From Rhodococcoides fascians NBRC 12155 = LMG 3623 (lineage in GTDB: Bacteria > Actinomycetota > Actinomycetes > Mycobacteriales > Mycobacteriaceae): 64,000 bases of DNA. Shown here piece after piece: positions 50,789-63,637 of the stretch (position 1 is its first letter; the number at the start of each line of letters is the position of its first letter). The position numbers and the translations under genes were made by a program. The stretch spans positions 62,001-126,000 of the forward strand of contig NZ_BCWW01000006.1 in assembly GCF_001894785.1 (NCBI RefSeq), read 5' to 3'. The notes beneath the pieces are model-generated. The model was given only the letters and a program-made list of their open reading frames with translations. It made no database searches and was not told the origin of the DNA.

Positions 50789-51708
50789 TGGCCTGCCCTC
50801 ATCTTCTCGACCTCTGCCTCCATCTCGGGCGTCACGGTGAAGTGCCCGCCCCATTTGTTCAACGTGCCCGGCGGATACTCGGGAACCGGAAGAATTTGGC
50901 GCAGAACGTTGTTCGGCAGTCCACGGCGCTGCCATTCGCGCGGGTAACCCACCGAGACCTCCTCGAAGCGGACGCCGTCGTAGTAGGTGGTCCGCGGGAT
51001 GTGCAGGTGACCGTACACCGAGCAGATCGCGTTGTACCTGATGTGCCAGTCCGCCGTCAGCGTCGAACCGCACCACAGGGCGAACTCCGGGTAGAACAAC
51101 ACCTCGGTCGGCTGACGCACCATCGGAAAGTGGTTGATGAGCACGGTGGGAACCGTGGTGTCCAGCGCGTCGAGGCGCTCGCGGGTGGCGTCGATGCGGG
51201 CATGGCACCAGGCATCGCGCGTCGCATACGGCTGAGAGGACAGCAGGAACTCGTCGGTGGCGACGACGTTCTTCTCGCGCGCGATCGCCAGCCCGTGCTC
51301 CTTGTCCCGCGCACCCTGCGGGAGAAACGTGTAGTCGTAGAGCAGGAACATCGGCACTATCGTCGCGGGTCCACCTTCGCCTTCCCAGAGCAGGTAGGGA
51401 TCCTCGGGAGTGACGACGTCGATCTCGCGGCAGAGATTGACCAGGTACTCGTACCGAGCCGCTCCGTGGATCTGAACGGGGTCCTTCACCGTCGTCCACA
51501 ACTCGTGATTGCCAGGAACCCAGATCACTTTCGCGAAGCGGCTGCGCAGCAGCTCGAGCGCCCATTTGATGTCGTCGGTCTTCTCCGAGACGTCTCCGGC
51601 GACGATCAGCCAATCCTCGGGTGACTCGGGATGAATGTCCTCGGTGACAGGTCGATTGCCTCGATGTCCGACATGAATGTCGCTCACTGCCCATAACTTG
51701 GCTGCCAC
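50785..51708 (-). CDS. calcineurin-like metallophosphoesterase (Rv2795c-like)
   Basis: 307 aa. AVSDIHVGHRGN, IVAGDVSEK, WVPGNHELW, INHFPM and YGHLHIPR are the five metal-ligand motifs of the family. The substrate is unknown. Conserved with pptT in actinobacteria. Start GTG 51,708 has GGAAGGG upstream; the remaining upstream open frame lacks similarity. Confidence 0.92.
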   Translation of the reverse strand: MAAKLWAVSDIHVGHRGNRPVTEDIHPESPEDWLIVAGDVSEKTDDIKWALELLRSRFAKVIWVPGNHELWTTVKDPVQIHGAARYEYLVNLCREIDVVTPEDPYLLWEGEGGPATIVPMFLLYDYTFLPQGARDKEHGLAIAREKNVVATDEFLLSSQPYATRDAWCHARIDATRERLDALDTTVPTVLINHFPMVRQPTEVLFYPEFALWCGSTLTADWHIRYNAICSVYGHLHIPRTTYYDGVRFEEVSVGYPREWQRRGLPNNVLRQILPVPEYPPGTLNKWGGHFTVTPEMEAEVEKMRAGQ

Positions 51709-51797
51709 TGATGATCCCTTCCGATGCACTCGGCCGCCGACGTCGAATCGCCACAACCGCCCGAGAACGTACCAACCTCCAATACTCCCCGGAGATT

Positions 51798-51831
51798 CCG
51801 CAGCGGTGCACGCGGGGGTGAACCGCTGCGG
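51798..51831. repeat. inverted repeat upstream of the TOBE/mod genes
   Basis: CCGCAGCGG and CCGCTGCGG (9 bp, perfect) flank a 16-nt spacer in the 233-bp gap between the phosphoesterase and the TOBE gene. It could be an operator or a leader structure; it has no similarity I recognise to known molybdenum sites. The rest of the gap shows only a TATATGGT near 51,885. Confidence 0.4.
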
Positions 51832-51941
51832 TTCGTCCGACGGCTCCGAAAGGAGGGTCCACGCAGCAACGACCGCAGATTCGGGTATATGGTGCCTTTC
51901 ATGACGCTTTTGCGGATAGCTGCAGGAAACGGCATCGTGCG

Positions 51942-52340
51942 ATGACGGCACCGCCGATACGGGTACGCGACGCCGCCGCACTGCTCGGAGTCAGCGACGA
52001 CACCGTCCGCCGGTGGATGGACAGCGGGACCCTGCCCTCCCGCGACGACGAGACGGGCCGCAAGGTCGTCGACGCGCGCGCTCTCGCGCAGTACGCCCGC
52101 GAGCACGCCGCTCCCCCGCCCGAGGTGGCATCGGGCGGTAGCTCGGCCCGGAACCGACTCGTGGGGCTGGTGACCGAGGTGGTCTCCGACGCGGTCATGA
52201 GCGAGGTCCGCATGCAGTGTGGGCCGTTCACCATCGTGTCCCTGATGAGTACCCGGTCGGTCCAGGAATTGGGGCTCGAACCGGGCTCCATCACCGTCGC
52301 GGTCGTCAAGGCCACGACCGTCATTGTCGAAACCCCCTAG
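51942..52340 (+). CDS. HTH-TOBE molybdate-responsive protein
   Basis: 132 aa. An excisionase/MerR-like helix-turn-helix (RVRDAAALLGVSDDTVRRWMDSGTLPS, about residues 7-33) is joined to one Mop/TOBE domain (RNRLVGLVTEVVSDAVMSEVRM, STRSVQELGLEPGSITVAVVKATTVIVE). Such proteins bind molybdate and are usually beside mod genes; here modA follows by 12 bp. It may be the local regulator or a molybdate-binding partner. Confidence 0.87.
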   Translation: MTAPPIRVRDAAALLGVSDDTVRRWMDSGTLPSRDDETGRKVVDARALAQYAREHAAPPPEVASGGSSARNRLVGLVTEVVSDAVMSEVRMQCGPFTIVSLMSTRSVQELGLEPGSITVAVVKATTVIVETP

Positions 52341-52352
52341 GACCGAAGGACG

Positions 52353-53138
52353 ATGTCAGTGAAGAACATTCGAGCGGTTCACGGTGCTCTGGTCGCGGTC
52401 GCCCTGATGCTTGCAGGGTGCGCGGCCGACCCCGCTGCCGAGGACGCTCCGCAGGACGGGGGTTCGAGCACGCTGACCGTGTTCGCGGCGGCATCACTGC
52501 GCTCGACGTTCACCCCGCTCGGCACCCGCTTCGAGCAGGAACATCCCGGTACCACCGTCGATTTCAGCTTTGCGGGCTCCTCCGATCTGGCCGCGCAACT
52601 GGTCAACGGTGCACCTGCCGACGTGTTCGCCTCTGCCGATACCAAGAACATGAGCACGATCGTCGATGCCGGCCTCGTCGCCGGCGACCCGGTCGATTTC
52701 GCCTCCAACACCCTCACCATCGTCACTGCCCCGGGTAACCCCAAGGCCGTCCGGTCGTTCGCCGATCTGGCGAAACCCGATGTGCTGACGGTGATCTGCG
52801 CGCCGCAGGTGCCGTGCGGCGCGGCCACGGCAGCCGTCGAGAACGCCACCGGAACCGACATCCCGGCCGTCAGCGAGGAGTCGTCCGTCACCGACGTTCT
52901 GGGCAAGGTCACCTCCGGTCAGGCCGACGCCGGACTGGTGTACGTCACCGATGCAACGGGGGCCGCAGACGCCGTCACCGCCGTGCCTTTCCCGGAATCG
53001 AGCGGGGCGGTCAACACCTATCCGATCGCAGCATTGAGCGGATCCGACAACGTGGACACGGCCCGCGCCTTCACCGACTTCGTCGCCGGACCGGTCGGCC
53101 GTGAAGTGCTGACGCAGGCCGGTTTCGCGGCACCGTGA
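52353..53138 (+). CDS. modA: molybdate ABC transporter substrate-binding lipoprotein
   Basis: 261 aa. Lipobox MLAGC after a short hydrophobic stretch. [42 protein letters not shown] and [15 protein letters not shown] are ModA motifs (oxyanion-binding Ser residues). Captures molybdate/tungstate outside the membrane. GAAGGA precedes the ATG. Overlaps modB by 4 bp. Confidence 0.95.
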   Translation: MSVKNIRAVHGALVAVALMLAGCAADPAAEDAPQDGGSSTLTVFAAASLRSTFTPLGTRFEQEHPGTTVDFSFAGSSDLAAQLVNGAPADVFASADTKNMSTIVDAGLVAGDPVDFASNTLTIVTAPGNPKAVRSFADLAKPDVLTVICAPQVPCGAATAAVENATGTDIPAVSEESSVTDVLGKVTSGQADAGLVYVTDATGAADAVTAVPFPESSGAVNTYPIAALSGSDNVDTARAFTDFVAGPVGREVLTQAGFAAP

Positions 53139-53944
53139 CCGGGCACGCCGCGGGCACAGGTCCGACCGTCGGTGTACCCGGATGGATATTCGTCCCTGCC
53201 GCTGCCGGAGCGCTTCTCGTCGTCGCGCCGTTGGCCGCGATGTTCACCCGAATCGACTGGACGAACTTCTTCGGGCTCATCACGTCCGAGTCCGCAGTAG
53301 CCGCACTGCTGTTGAGTCTGAAGACGGCCTCGGCGAGCACGGTGTTGTGTGTGCTCCTGGGTGTGCCGATGGCAACGGTCCTCGCCCGCAGTTCGTTTCG
53401 CGGTCTGTCGACGATGCGTTCCCTCGTCGTCCTCCCACTGGTGCTCCCCCCGGTGGTCGGCGGTATCGCCTTGCTCTACACGTTCGGTCGCCAGGGGCTA
53501 CTGGGCGAACATCTCGATGCCTTCGGAATCCGGATCGCGTTCACCTCGACGGCCGTGGTGCTCGCCCAGGCCTTCGTGTCGTTGCCCTTCCTGGTGGTCA
53601 GCGTCGAGGGCGCGCTGCGCACTGCCGGTGACCGATACGAAGTGGTGGCCGCAACCTTGGGCGCTCCCCCTACGACGGTCCTGCGCCGCGTCACCCTCCC
53701 CTTGATCCTGCCCGGGTTGACGTCCGGAATCGTTCTCGCGTTCGCGCGCGCACTGGGAGAGTTCGGCGCGACCCTGACGTTCGCCGGTTCTCTCGAGGGA
53801 GTGACCAGAACCCTGCCCCTCGAAATCTATCTGCAACGCGAGTCCGACCCCGACGCAGCGATAGCCCTGTCGCTCGTCCTCGTCGTCGTCGCGGCAGTGG
53901 TGGTCCTGGCCGCTCGCGGTACTCGAACGACGGGAACACCATGA
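53135..53944 (+). CDS. modB: molybdate ABC transporter permease
   Basis: 269 aa, about six membrane helices. [20 protein letters not shown] and [28 protein letters not shown] are the BPD-type permease signatures (EAA loop), and [16 protein letters not shown] is characteristic of ModB. Overlaps modA and modC by 4 bp each. Confidence 0.95.
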   Translation: MTGHAAGTGPTVGVPGWIFVPAAAGALLVVAPLAAMFTRIDWTNFFGLITSESAVAALLLSLKTASASTVLCVLLGVPMATVLARSSFRGLSTMRSLVVLPLVLPPVVGGIALLYTFGRQGLLGEHLDAFGIRIAFTSTAVVLAQAFVSLPFLVVSVEGALRTAGDRYEVVAATLGAPPTTVLRRVTLPLILPGLTSGIVLAFARALGEFGATLTFAGSLEGVTRTLPLEIYLQRESDPDAAIALSLVLVVVAAVVVLAARGTRTTGTP

Positions 53945-55035
53945 GTTCGCTACACCTGCGCGCCACCGTCGCGGCCCGGGGCGTCGATCTCGAGCTGGAT
54001 GTCGCCGAGGGTGAAACAACGGCGATCCTGGGACCGAACGGCGCAGGTAAATCCACACTGCTGCAGCTCGTCGCGGGCCTGGTGCCACCCGACGACGGCA
54101 TCGTCCGCCTGGGCGAGGACGTTCTGACCGACACGACCGCAAGGACGGCCGTTCCGGTGCACGCCCGCGGCATCGCGACTCTGGCACAGGAGACACTGCT
54201 GTTTCCCCACATGACCGCACGGACGAACGTCGCATTCGCACCACGTAGTTCCGGCGCCGACCGGAGGACGGCCGGGGCAGTGGCCGATCGATGGCTCGAC
54301 GCAGTCGGAGCCTCTCACCTGGCCGAGCGCCGCCCGGCACAGCTGTCCGGGGGCCAAGCTCAGCGGGTTGCCATCGCCCGCGCACTCGCCGCCGATCCCC
54401 GACTCCTCCTGCTCGACGAACCGCTCGCCGCGCTCGACGTCGACACGGCCCCGGCCATCCGAAGACTGCTGCGCACCGTACTCCGAGAGAACGGTCGTAC
54501 GGCACTGATCGTCACCCACGATCTGCTCGACGTCGTCGCACTCGCAGACACCGTTGCCGTCGTCGACGGTGGACGCGTCGTCGAACGCGGTTCGGTCGCC
54601 GACGTTCTCACCGCCCCGCGAAGCGAGTTCGGTGCTCGCATGGCCGGGGTCAATCTGATCTCGGGCCACGCACTCACCGTCGGCGACACCACCGCGCTGC
54701 GCACGCCGTGGGACACCGTCGTGCACGGCTCGGGGCAACACGGTTCCGGGACGCCGGTGGTCGCAGTCTTCTCCCCCGCTGCGGTTTCGGTACACCTCAC
54801 CGCGCCGCACGCCAGCCCGCGCAACGTCTTCGAAGTAGTCATAGAGGAGATGGAAGTGCAGGGCTCGGGCATCCGCGTCCGAGCTCGTCCGCACCCCGAC
54901 GGCACACCGGGTATCGCGGCTGACATCACCGCCGCCGCAGTATCGGAGCTGGGCCTCGAACCCGGCCGACGGGTGTTCTTCGTCGTCAAGAGCCGCGAGG
55001 TGGTGCTGCATCCGGCCCTGGTGTCACGGCGGTGA
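53941..55035 (+). CDS. modC: molybdate ABC transporter ATP-binding protein
   Basis: 364 aa. Walker [10 protein letters not shown] (about residues 31-39), signature LSGGQAQR, Walker [13 protein letters not shown] and switch His in VTHDLLD. The C-terminal TOBE domain (about 285-360: [32 protein letters not shown]) is the usual ModC regulatory part. Ends 15 bp from the convergent MATE gene. Confidence 0.95.
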   Translation: MSSLHLRATVAARGVDLELDVAEGETTAILGPNGAGKSTLLQLVAGLVPPDDGIVRLGEDVLTDTTARTAVPVHARGIATLAQETLLFPHMTARTNVAFAPRSSGADRRTAGAVADRWLDAVGASHLAERRPAQLSGGQAQRVAIARALAADPRLLLLDEPLAALDVDTAPAIRRLLRTVLRENGRTALIVTHDLLDVVALADTVAVVDGGRVVERGSVADVLTAPRSEFGARMAGVNLISGHALTVGDTTALRTPWDTVVHGSGQHGSGTPVVAVFSPAAVSVHLTAPHASPRNVFEVVIEEMEVQGSGIRVRARPHPDGTPGIAADITAAAVSELGLEPGRRVFFVVKSREVVLHPALVSRR

Positions 55036-55050
55036 TGCATGCGAACGCGA

Positions 55051-56379
55051 TCAGTCTCGCAGTTGCCGATCGCTACCGGTCACGAGCCATTTACCCGATA
55101 GCACTCGACCGGCGACCGCGACCATGCGCAGGCAGACGAAAACACCCAGACCCAGCCAGATGCCCACGACACCCCAGTCGAACACCAGGGCAGACCAAAT
55201 GAACGGCAGGAACCCGACGACCGCACACGCCATCGTGGCGTTACGCAAGAACGCGGCATCGCCGCTGCCCAACAGCACCCCGTCCAACGCGAACACCACA
55301 CCGGCGACCGGAATGATCGCCACGAAGATCCACCAGATCGCCTGCATCTGATCGATCACCGAGACGTCGGTGGTGAACAATCCCGGGACGACCGGCTGCC
55401 CGGCGGCGAACACCGCCGCCAGGACCACCGCGAAGACCGTCGACCATGCCGTCAACCGGCGAGCGAGCGCACGCGCGTCCTCGGTCCTGCCCGCGCCCAG
55501 AGCCGCTCCCACGAGTGTCTGCGCGGCGATGGCCAACGAGTCGAGCATCAACGACACCAGGTTCCACAGATGCAGCACCACCTGATTTGCCGCCACCGAC
55601 GCGGCACCGAATCGCGACGCGACCGCTGCGGCAGACAGGAAGCACGCCTGGAACGCGAGACTGCGCACGATCAGATCGCGGCCGAGTACCAGCTGCGCCC
55701 GCATGACCGACCAGCGCGGGCGCAACGGCACACCCGACCGCCCGAGGGCACCGACGAACAGAGCGCCTGCGACGCCTTGGCCGATGACGTTCGCAACGGC
55801 CGAGCCCACCAATTCGAGCCGGGGAAATCCGAGCAGGCCGTGGACGAGGAGTGGACACAGCACCGCCGACACGCCGAAACCGAGCACGACGAACCGCAAT
55901 GGTGTCGTCGTGTTCTGCACGCCGCGCATCCAGCCGTTCCCGGCCAGCGATATCAGAATGAACGGCACCCCCACCAGCGCCACGCGCAGCCACAGCAGTG
56001 CCTCCGCGGCAATGTCACCGCCACCGGCCAGTAGCGACACGACGGGGGCGGCGAACAACTGGACCACGAGGACGATCGCGAGACCGATCGCCACCGCCAG
56101 CCACGTCGCCTGCACCCCTTCCCCGACGGCGTCGCGCTCACGACCGGCACCGTGCATGCGCGCCGCACGCGCAGTGGTTCCGTAGGACAGGAAGGTCAGC
56201 TGCGTGCTGACCTGAGCGAGGACGAGCCCCCCGATCGCCAGGCCGGCCAGAGCCAACGCGCCGAGCCGGCCGACGACCGCCGCGTCGAAGAGGAGGTAGA
56301 GGGGTTCGGCGGCCAGAACTCCGAGCGATGGAAGCGACAGCCCGAGAATTCTGCGAGCCGTGACAGGGGTGGAACTCAC
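55051..56379 (-). CDS. dinF: MATE-family efflux transporter (DinF-like)
   Basis: 442 aa, 12 membrane helices in two six-helix halves. GRLGALALAGLAIGGLVLAQ and NGWMRGVQNTTTPL are MATE motifs. Probably cation-coupled export of organic compounds; substrate unknown. GTGA overlap with nrnA. The order dinF-nrnA-rbfA-infB matches M. tuberculosis Rv2836c-Rv2839c. Confidence 0.9.
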   Translation of the reverse strand: MSSTPVTARRILGLSLPSLGVLAAEPLYLLFDAAVVGRLGALALAGLAIGGLVLAQVSTQLTFLSYGTTARAARMHGAGRERDAVGEGVQATWLAVAIGLAIVLVVQLFAAPVVSLLAGGGDIAAEALLWLRVALVGVPFILISLAGNGWMRGVQNTTTPLRFVVLGFGVSAVLCPLLVHGLLGFPRLELVGSAVANVIGQGVAGALFVGALGRSGVPLRPRWSVMRAQLVLGRDLIVRSLAFQACFLSAAAVASRFGAASVAANQVVLHLWNLVSLMLDSLAIAAQTLVGAALGAGRTEDARALARRLTAWSTVFAVVLAAVFAAGQPVVPGLFTTDVSVIDQMQAIWWIFVAIIPVAGVVFALDGVLLGSGDAAFLRNATMACAVVGFLPFIWSALVFDWGVVGIWLGLGVFVCLRMVAVAGRVLSGKWLVTGSDRQLRD

Positions 56380-57374
56380 GACGCCGACAAGGCCTCACGG
56401 AGCGCATCGATCACGTCGGGGAGCTCACCGGTCGCGGTGTAGCCCGCGGCGTTGTGATGCCCACCGCCGCCGAGCCCGGTCGCCACTGCAGATACGTCCA
56501 CCTGCGTCTTGGATCTGAGCGACACCACCCAGACCGACCCGAAATCCTGCTGCTTCAACACCGCGGCCACCTCCGCCTCGGAGGTGGTCCGCACGATGTC
56601 GATGACACTCTCGATCTCCTCCGACCTCAGACCGGCCGAATCCTCGCTCCGGATGACGGCGTACACGAGCCCCCGTCCGCCCGCCGCGTCGGGCAGCAAC
56701 TCGGCCGAACCCAGTACCGCCCCGAGCATCGGCAGCCAGTCGAAGGGGTGCGTATCGAGGAGGCGACGGGCGATACGTGCACCGTCGATGCCGGTCGCGA
56801 GCAACCTCTCCGCGAGCAGATGCGAACCCGGCCGCACCCACCGGAACGACCCGGTATCGGTGACCAGACCCGCGAACAGCAGATGCGCCAGGTCCGCATC
56901 GATGTCGACACCCCACCGATCCAGCAGGCGGACGATCACGGCCGTGGTGGACTCGGCGGACGCGTGGACGACGTTCAGTGTTCCGAACCGCGTATTACTC
57001 CGGTGATGGTCGATGACCAGGGACTCCGATGCGGAGTCGAGTCGCTCGCCGAGCGAACCGAGTCGACCTCGGCTTCCGGCGTCCACGGTGACCACCAGAT
57101 CGACCGATTCGGCCACCTTCTCCGGCTCCACCAGCAGATGCCGGTTCGGTAGCTCTTCCATCGATTGCGGCAGAAACGCGGGCGCGGCGAACGCCACCTG
57201 CACCTGCGCGCCGCGACGTTCGAGTACCGAACCGATTGCCAATCCGCTGCCGATCGTGTCGGCATCCGGCTGGACATGGCAGAGCACGGTCACCGAGGAA
57301 GCGCGCTCGAGCATCTCGATCGCACGCGCCAGATCCTCGTCCAGCTCGAACTCCGAACCAGAGCCATCGGACAT
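56376..57374 (-). CDS. nrnA: DHH-family oligoribonuclease / pAp phosphatase
   Basis: 332 aa. QPDADTIGSGLAIG (DxD metal site), VTVDAGS, VIDHHRSN (DHH) and the DHHA1-domain signature GLGGGGHHNAAGYTA. Mycobacterial Rv2837c of this family degrades nanoRNAs, pAp and cyclic dinucleotide products. Start ATG 57,374, one base after the rbfA stop. Confidence 0.93.
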   Translation of the reverse strand: MSDGSGSEFELDEDLARAIEMLERASSVTVLCHVQPDADTIGSGLAIGSVLERRGAQVQVAFAAPAFLPQSMEELPNRHLLVEPEKVAESVDLVVTVDAGSRGRLGSLGERLDSASESLVIDHHRSNTRFGTLNVVHASAESTTAVIVRLLDRWGVDIDADLAHLLFAGLVTDTGSFRWVRPGSHLLAERLLATGIDGARIARRLLDTHPFDWLPMLGAVLGSAELLPDAAGGRGLVYAVIRSEDSAGLRSEEIESVIDIVRTTSEAEVAAVLKQQDFGSVWVVSLRSKTQVDVSAVATGLGGGGHHNAAGYTATGELPDVIDALREALSAS

Positions 57375-57375
57375 C

Positions 57376-57861
57376 TCAGTCGGCTTCGGCTGGCTCGACG
57401 GCTTCTGCATCGCCGCGATCCGCGGGGGACTCCTCGCGGGGAGCCTTGTACGGGTCCGGGTCTCCGGCAGGCTTCGCGTTCGCCCGGGCGCGAGCCAGCT
57501 CCTCGTCGGCTGCGCGAGCGCGTTCGAGCAGCTCTTCCATGTGCCGGGCGGTGTCGGGGACGGTATCCGTCACGAACGTCAGCGTCGGAGTGAACCGCAC
57601 ACCGGTACCGGCTCCGACCTTCGAGCGGAGAACGCCCTTGGCCTTCTCCAGACCCGCCGCAGCTCCCTGCAGATCGGGCGGGGTATCGAGATCCTCGCCC
57701 ATCACGGTGTAGTACACCGTGGCGTCGTGCAGGTCGGCCGTCACCTTCGTGTCGGTGATGGTCACGAACGCCAACCGTGGATCTTTGATCTCGTGGTCGA
57801 TCGCCGTCGCAACGATAGCGGCGATTCGCTTGGACAACTTACGAGCCCTGGCCTGATCCAC
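57376..57861 (-). CDS. rbfA: 30S ribosome-binding factor A
   Basis: 161 aa. KH-like domain: [62 protein letters not shown]. Followed by a charged, disordered C-terminal tail (about 45 residues), as in actinobacteria. Helps mature the 16S 5' end. Tandem GTG starts at 57,864/57,861; GAGGAG is suitably placed, 10-13 bases upstream. Confidence 0.95.
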   Translation of the reverse strand: MDQARARKLSKRIAAIVATAIDHEIKDPRLAFVTITDTKVTADLHDATVYYTVMGEDLDTPPDLQGAAAGLEKAKGVLRSKVGAGTGVRFTPTLTFVTDTVPDTARHMEELLERARAADEELARARANAKPAGDPDPYKAPREESPADRGDAEAVEPAEAD

Positions 57862-57964
57862 CACGACAATCACACTCCTCTTTCATGGCCGGACGTCACT
57901 GCAGTGCGACGTCTCGGCGATTACGCTCCAACATTCGCCGAACACGTTCGACGAACTCCCCGAT

Positions 57965-58255
57965 CTAATCCTCGGGGCCGAAAATTCTTCGGCGTACTGC
58001 CAACAGTTCCAGATCCTGACGCTCGGCGACGTGCCGCTCGCACTCGTCGAGCTTGTCGTGCAACAGGTCGACGTTCGTGCCCGCCGCTGCCACGCCCAAC
58101 ATCGAACGCCGAATACGTTCTCGCTCACCGGTTTCGGCGGCAGACACTCCCAGCCTCTGCAGATCGCCGAGAACCGGTTCCACCATCGACCGTTTCTCGG
58201 CGAGCGAACGCACGTCCCCCAACAACACGTCCAACTCCAAAGCACCCAGATACAC
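57965..58255 (-). CDS. DUF503 (YlxP-like) protein
   Basis: 96 aa. ALELDVLLGDVRSLAEKRSMVEPVL and LELLAVRRRIFGPED fit the DUF503 family, which is conserved between infB and rbfA in many bacteria. Related YlxP proteins are linked to ribosome assembly, but the role is unproven. Start GTG at 58,255. 103 bp before rbfA on the same strand. Confidence 0.85.
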   Translation of the reverse strand: MYLGALELDVLLGDVRSLAEKRSMVEPVLGDLQRLGVSAAETGERERIRRSMLGVAAAGTNVDLLHDKLDECERHVAERQDLELLAVRRRIFGPED

Positions 58256-58289
58256 GCTGACGACGCCCCTTCGATCAGCTCCGACGACA

Positions 58290-58326
58290 AAGCCGGTGGC
58301 GGTACATATGTCGTACCACCACCGGC
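58290..58326 (-). terminator. terminator after infB
   Basis: 15-nt arms (AGCCGGTGG..GTAC and GTAC..CCACCGGCT) pair with one mismatch around a 7-nt loop. On the minus strand the stem is followed by TTTG. It is 86 bp after the infB stop and 35 bp before DUF503, so DUF503-rbfA may need read-through or their own promoter. Confidence 0.7.
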
Positions 58327-58412
58327 TCGTCCCCGGAGTGCAGTGTCACTCCCCTGGCTTCACCACCGAGCCGACGCGACCGGGAACGGAGCTGTTCAGC
58401 TCCGGACCTGTT

Positions 58413-61346
<2,934 letters not shown>

Positions 61347-61443
61347 TGCTCTCCTCACTGAGAGGCCGAGCGAGGCTTGGTGCCCGCACGACCTCGGGTT
61401 ATCTCCGATGGACGTTCATCGTTGGTGCTTCACGGTGTGCTCA

Positions 61444-61776
61444 TCAGTGCTGTTGCCTGTTCTTGTCGACGGGTGTTGCTCTTGTCGTGTTCTCGCCGTG
61501 CAGCCGTTCGTGCTCGTCGAGCACGTCCGATACTGCGGACGATTCCACATTTCCCGATATCCGAAACGCGCGGCCGAAGACTCGGCGACGTTCCGCATTG
61601 TGCAGGCATTCTCGGTTGTAGTGCAACCAAGCACCACGACCGGACATCGAATGCCGGATGTCGGGGACGAGAGCGAATTCGTACGAACCAGCTTCTCGAA
61701 CCACGATCCTCAACAGATCGGCGGCCGGCACCCGCTCCCTGCACCCGACACATGTACGAATCGGCCGGCTTGTCAC
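61444..61776 (-). CDS. ylxR: YlxR (DUF448) RNA-binding protein
   Basis: 110 aa with a GTG start. RTCVGCRERVPAADLLRIV and GRGAWLHYNRECLHNA are the family signature (CVGC, GRGAW). Found between nusA and infB across bacteria; a nucleoid/RNA-binding role is suggested for relatives. 96 bp after nusA. Confidence 0.93.
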   Translation of the reverse strand: MTSRPIRTCVGCRERVPAADLLRIVVREAGSYEFALVPDIRHSMSGRGAWLHYNRECLHNAERRRVFGRAFRISGNVESSAVSDVLDEHERLHGENTTRATPVDKNRQQH

Positions 61777-61872
61777 AACCGGATTCTCGCGTTCACGTCT
61801 CCGAGCGGAGAGGTCGTTACCGAACCATCGACCACTCTACCGCTGTATTGCCTCGATCTCCGCATTCCGGCC

Positions 61873-62880
61873 CTAGGCGCTGGTCGTCTCGGGTGCCGCC
61901 GCGTCACTGCGGATGTCGATACGCCAACCGGTCAATCGAGCGGCAAGTCGAGCGTTCTGCCCTTCCTTGCCGATCGCCAGCGACAACTGGTACTCCGGGA
62001 CCACCACGCGCGCCGCGCGAGCGGCTGCGTCCACCACGGTCACAGACACAACCTTCGACGGCGACAGTGCATTCCCGACGAACGTCGCCGGGTCCTCGTC
62101 GAAGTCGATGATGTCGATCTTCTCGCCGGCCAGTTCGCTCATCACATTCCGCACGCGCTGCCCCATCGGCCCGATACATGCACCCTTGGCGTTCAGGCCC
62201 GAGACCGTCGACGCGACCGCGATCTTCGAGCGGTGCCCCGATTCACGCGCTACCGCCACGATGTCGACCGAACCGTCGGCGATCTCGGGCACCTCGAGCG
62301 CGAACAACTTGCGCACCAGATTGGGGTGTGTGCGCGAGAGCGTGATCTGCGGGCCGCGGTTGCCCCGCGCGACTCCGACGACGTAGCACTTGATGCGCTC
62401 ACCGTGCTCGTACGTCTCCCCCGGAACCTGCTCGGCGGGCGGAAGCAGGCCGTCGGCCCCGTTCGCCTCGCTGCCGATCCGGACGATGACGGTGCCCTTG
62501 GCGTTGGCGCGCGTATCGCGCTGAATGACGCCGTTGACGATTTCACCCTCGTGGGTCGAGTACTCCCCGAAGGAGCGCTCGTGCTCCGCATCGCGCAAAC
62601 GCTGCAGAATCACCTGACGAGCGGTGGTGGCAGCGATCCGGCCGAAGCCTTCCGGCGTGTCGTCCCACTCGGAGATCAGATTGCCCTCGGCGTCGAACTC
62701 TTTGGCCATCACCCGGACGGAACCGGTCTTGCGATCGACGTCGATTCGCGCGTTGGACTGGTGCCCCTCGGTGTGCCGGTAGGCGGTCAACAGCGCGGTC
62801 TGGATCGTCGAGATCACCATCTCGATCGGAACGCCCTTGTCCGCCTCGATGGCGCGCAGAGCTGCAATATCGATATTCAC
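61873..62880 (-). CDS. nusA: transcription termination/antitermination factor NusA
   Basis: 335 aa. N-terminal RNAP-binding domain ([28 protein letters not shown]), S1 ([25 protein letters not shown]), then two KH domains ([34 protein letters not shown] and [23 protein letters not shown]). No acidic repeats, the normal short actinobacterial form. GTG start overlaps the rimP stop by 4 bp. Confidence 0.97.
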   Translation of the reverse strand: MNIDIAALRAIEADKGVPIEMVISTIQTALLTAYRHTEGHQSNARIDVDRKTGSVRVMAKEFDAEGNLISEWDDTPEGFGRIAATTARQVILQRLRDAEHERSFGEYSTHEGEIVNGVIQRDTRANAKGTVIVRIGSEANGADGLLPPAEQVPGETYEHGERIKCYVVGVARGNRGPQITLSRTHPNLVRKLFALEVPEIADGSVDIVAVARESGHRSKIAVASTVSGLNAKGACIGPMGQRVRNVMSELAGEKIDIIDFDEDPATFVGNALSPSKVVSVTVVDAAARAARVVVPEYQLSLAIGKEGQNARLAARLTGWRIDIRSDAAAPETTSA

Positions 62881-63452
62881 TTGTCCGACCCTTCTTCCGG
62901 TGCTTCCACATTCACGATTTCGTCGGTGTTCGCGGGTGACGGCCTACCGCCCACCACGCCGCCCGCAAGATCCATCTCTTCTGCGGTCGGCCGCGAAAAT
63001 TCTACCTGCACAACAGCTTTCACAACATCGGCCAGCGCGATCGATCGTGTCGAGAGAACTCCCTTGTCCTTGATCACGAGGGCAACCGAGTCACCGTCGA
63101 GAAGTCCGACGCGGCCCTCGACCTTGCCGTCGGCGAGTTCGATCCGCACCTTGCGACCACGCGCGCGACGCCAATGCCGTGGTTGTGTCAACGGGCGATC
63201 GATTCCGGGAGTGGTGACCTCGAGGGTGTACGGCGCTTCGCCGAAATCGGTCACGCCGTCGAACACATCGGAGATCACCCGGCTCAACTCCGGCAGCGCG
63301 TCGAGGTCGACGCCGTCTTCACGGTCGACCATGATGCGCACGGCACTGTGCTTACCGGCAGCGACCACGTTCACGTCCTCGAGGTCGTAGCCCCGATCTC
63401 GAACCAGGTCGCCGAGCAGTTCGACAACCCTTTCCTGGGACGGAACAGGCAT
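62877..63452 (-). CDS. rimP: ribosome maturation factor RimP
   Basis: 191 aa. [42 protein letters not shown] and the C-terminal Sm-like domain ([22 protein letters not shown]) are diagnostic. Needed for 30S assembly. Start ATG 63,452 ([15 protein letters not shown]); the in-frame extension to 63,611 crosses the promoter region and an inverted repeat. First gene of the rimP-nusA-ylxR-infB run. Confidence 0.95.
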   Translation of the reverse strand: MPVPSQERVVELLGDLVRDRGYDLEDVNVVAAGKHSAVRIMVDREDGVDLDALPELSRVISDVFDGVTDFGEAPYTLEVTTPGIDRPLTQPRHWRRARGRKVRIELADGKVEGRVGLLDGDSVALVIKDKGVLSTRSIALADVVKAVVQVEFSRPTAEEMDLAGGVVGGRPSPANTDEIVNVEAPEEGSDK

Positions 63453-63564
63453 GTCGCGAACTCCTCGTGTGTAGTTGTCGGCAATGCGGCACAGGTGCGC
63501 CGGACCGCGTTTGGTGAACCAACAGACTACCGCCCCGCAGGTGGTGCTCGCGACCACGCACGGC

Positions 63565-63599
63565 CGAGGCGACACACGGGCACGGCGCGTGTCGCCTCG
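63565..63599. repeat. inverted repeat in the rimP/lipoprotein divergent promoter
   Basis: CGAGGCGACAC and GTGTCGCCTCG (11 bp, perfect) flank a 13-nt GC-rich spacer. It is 39 bp before the lipoprotein start and 113 bp before rimP. Candidate operator or leader hairpin. Confidence 0.45.
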
Positions 63600-63637
63600 A
63601 GGGTCCGACACGGTCGAGGGTCTGGCACGATATCGGG

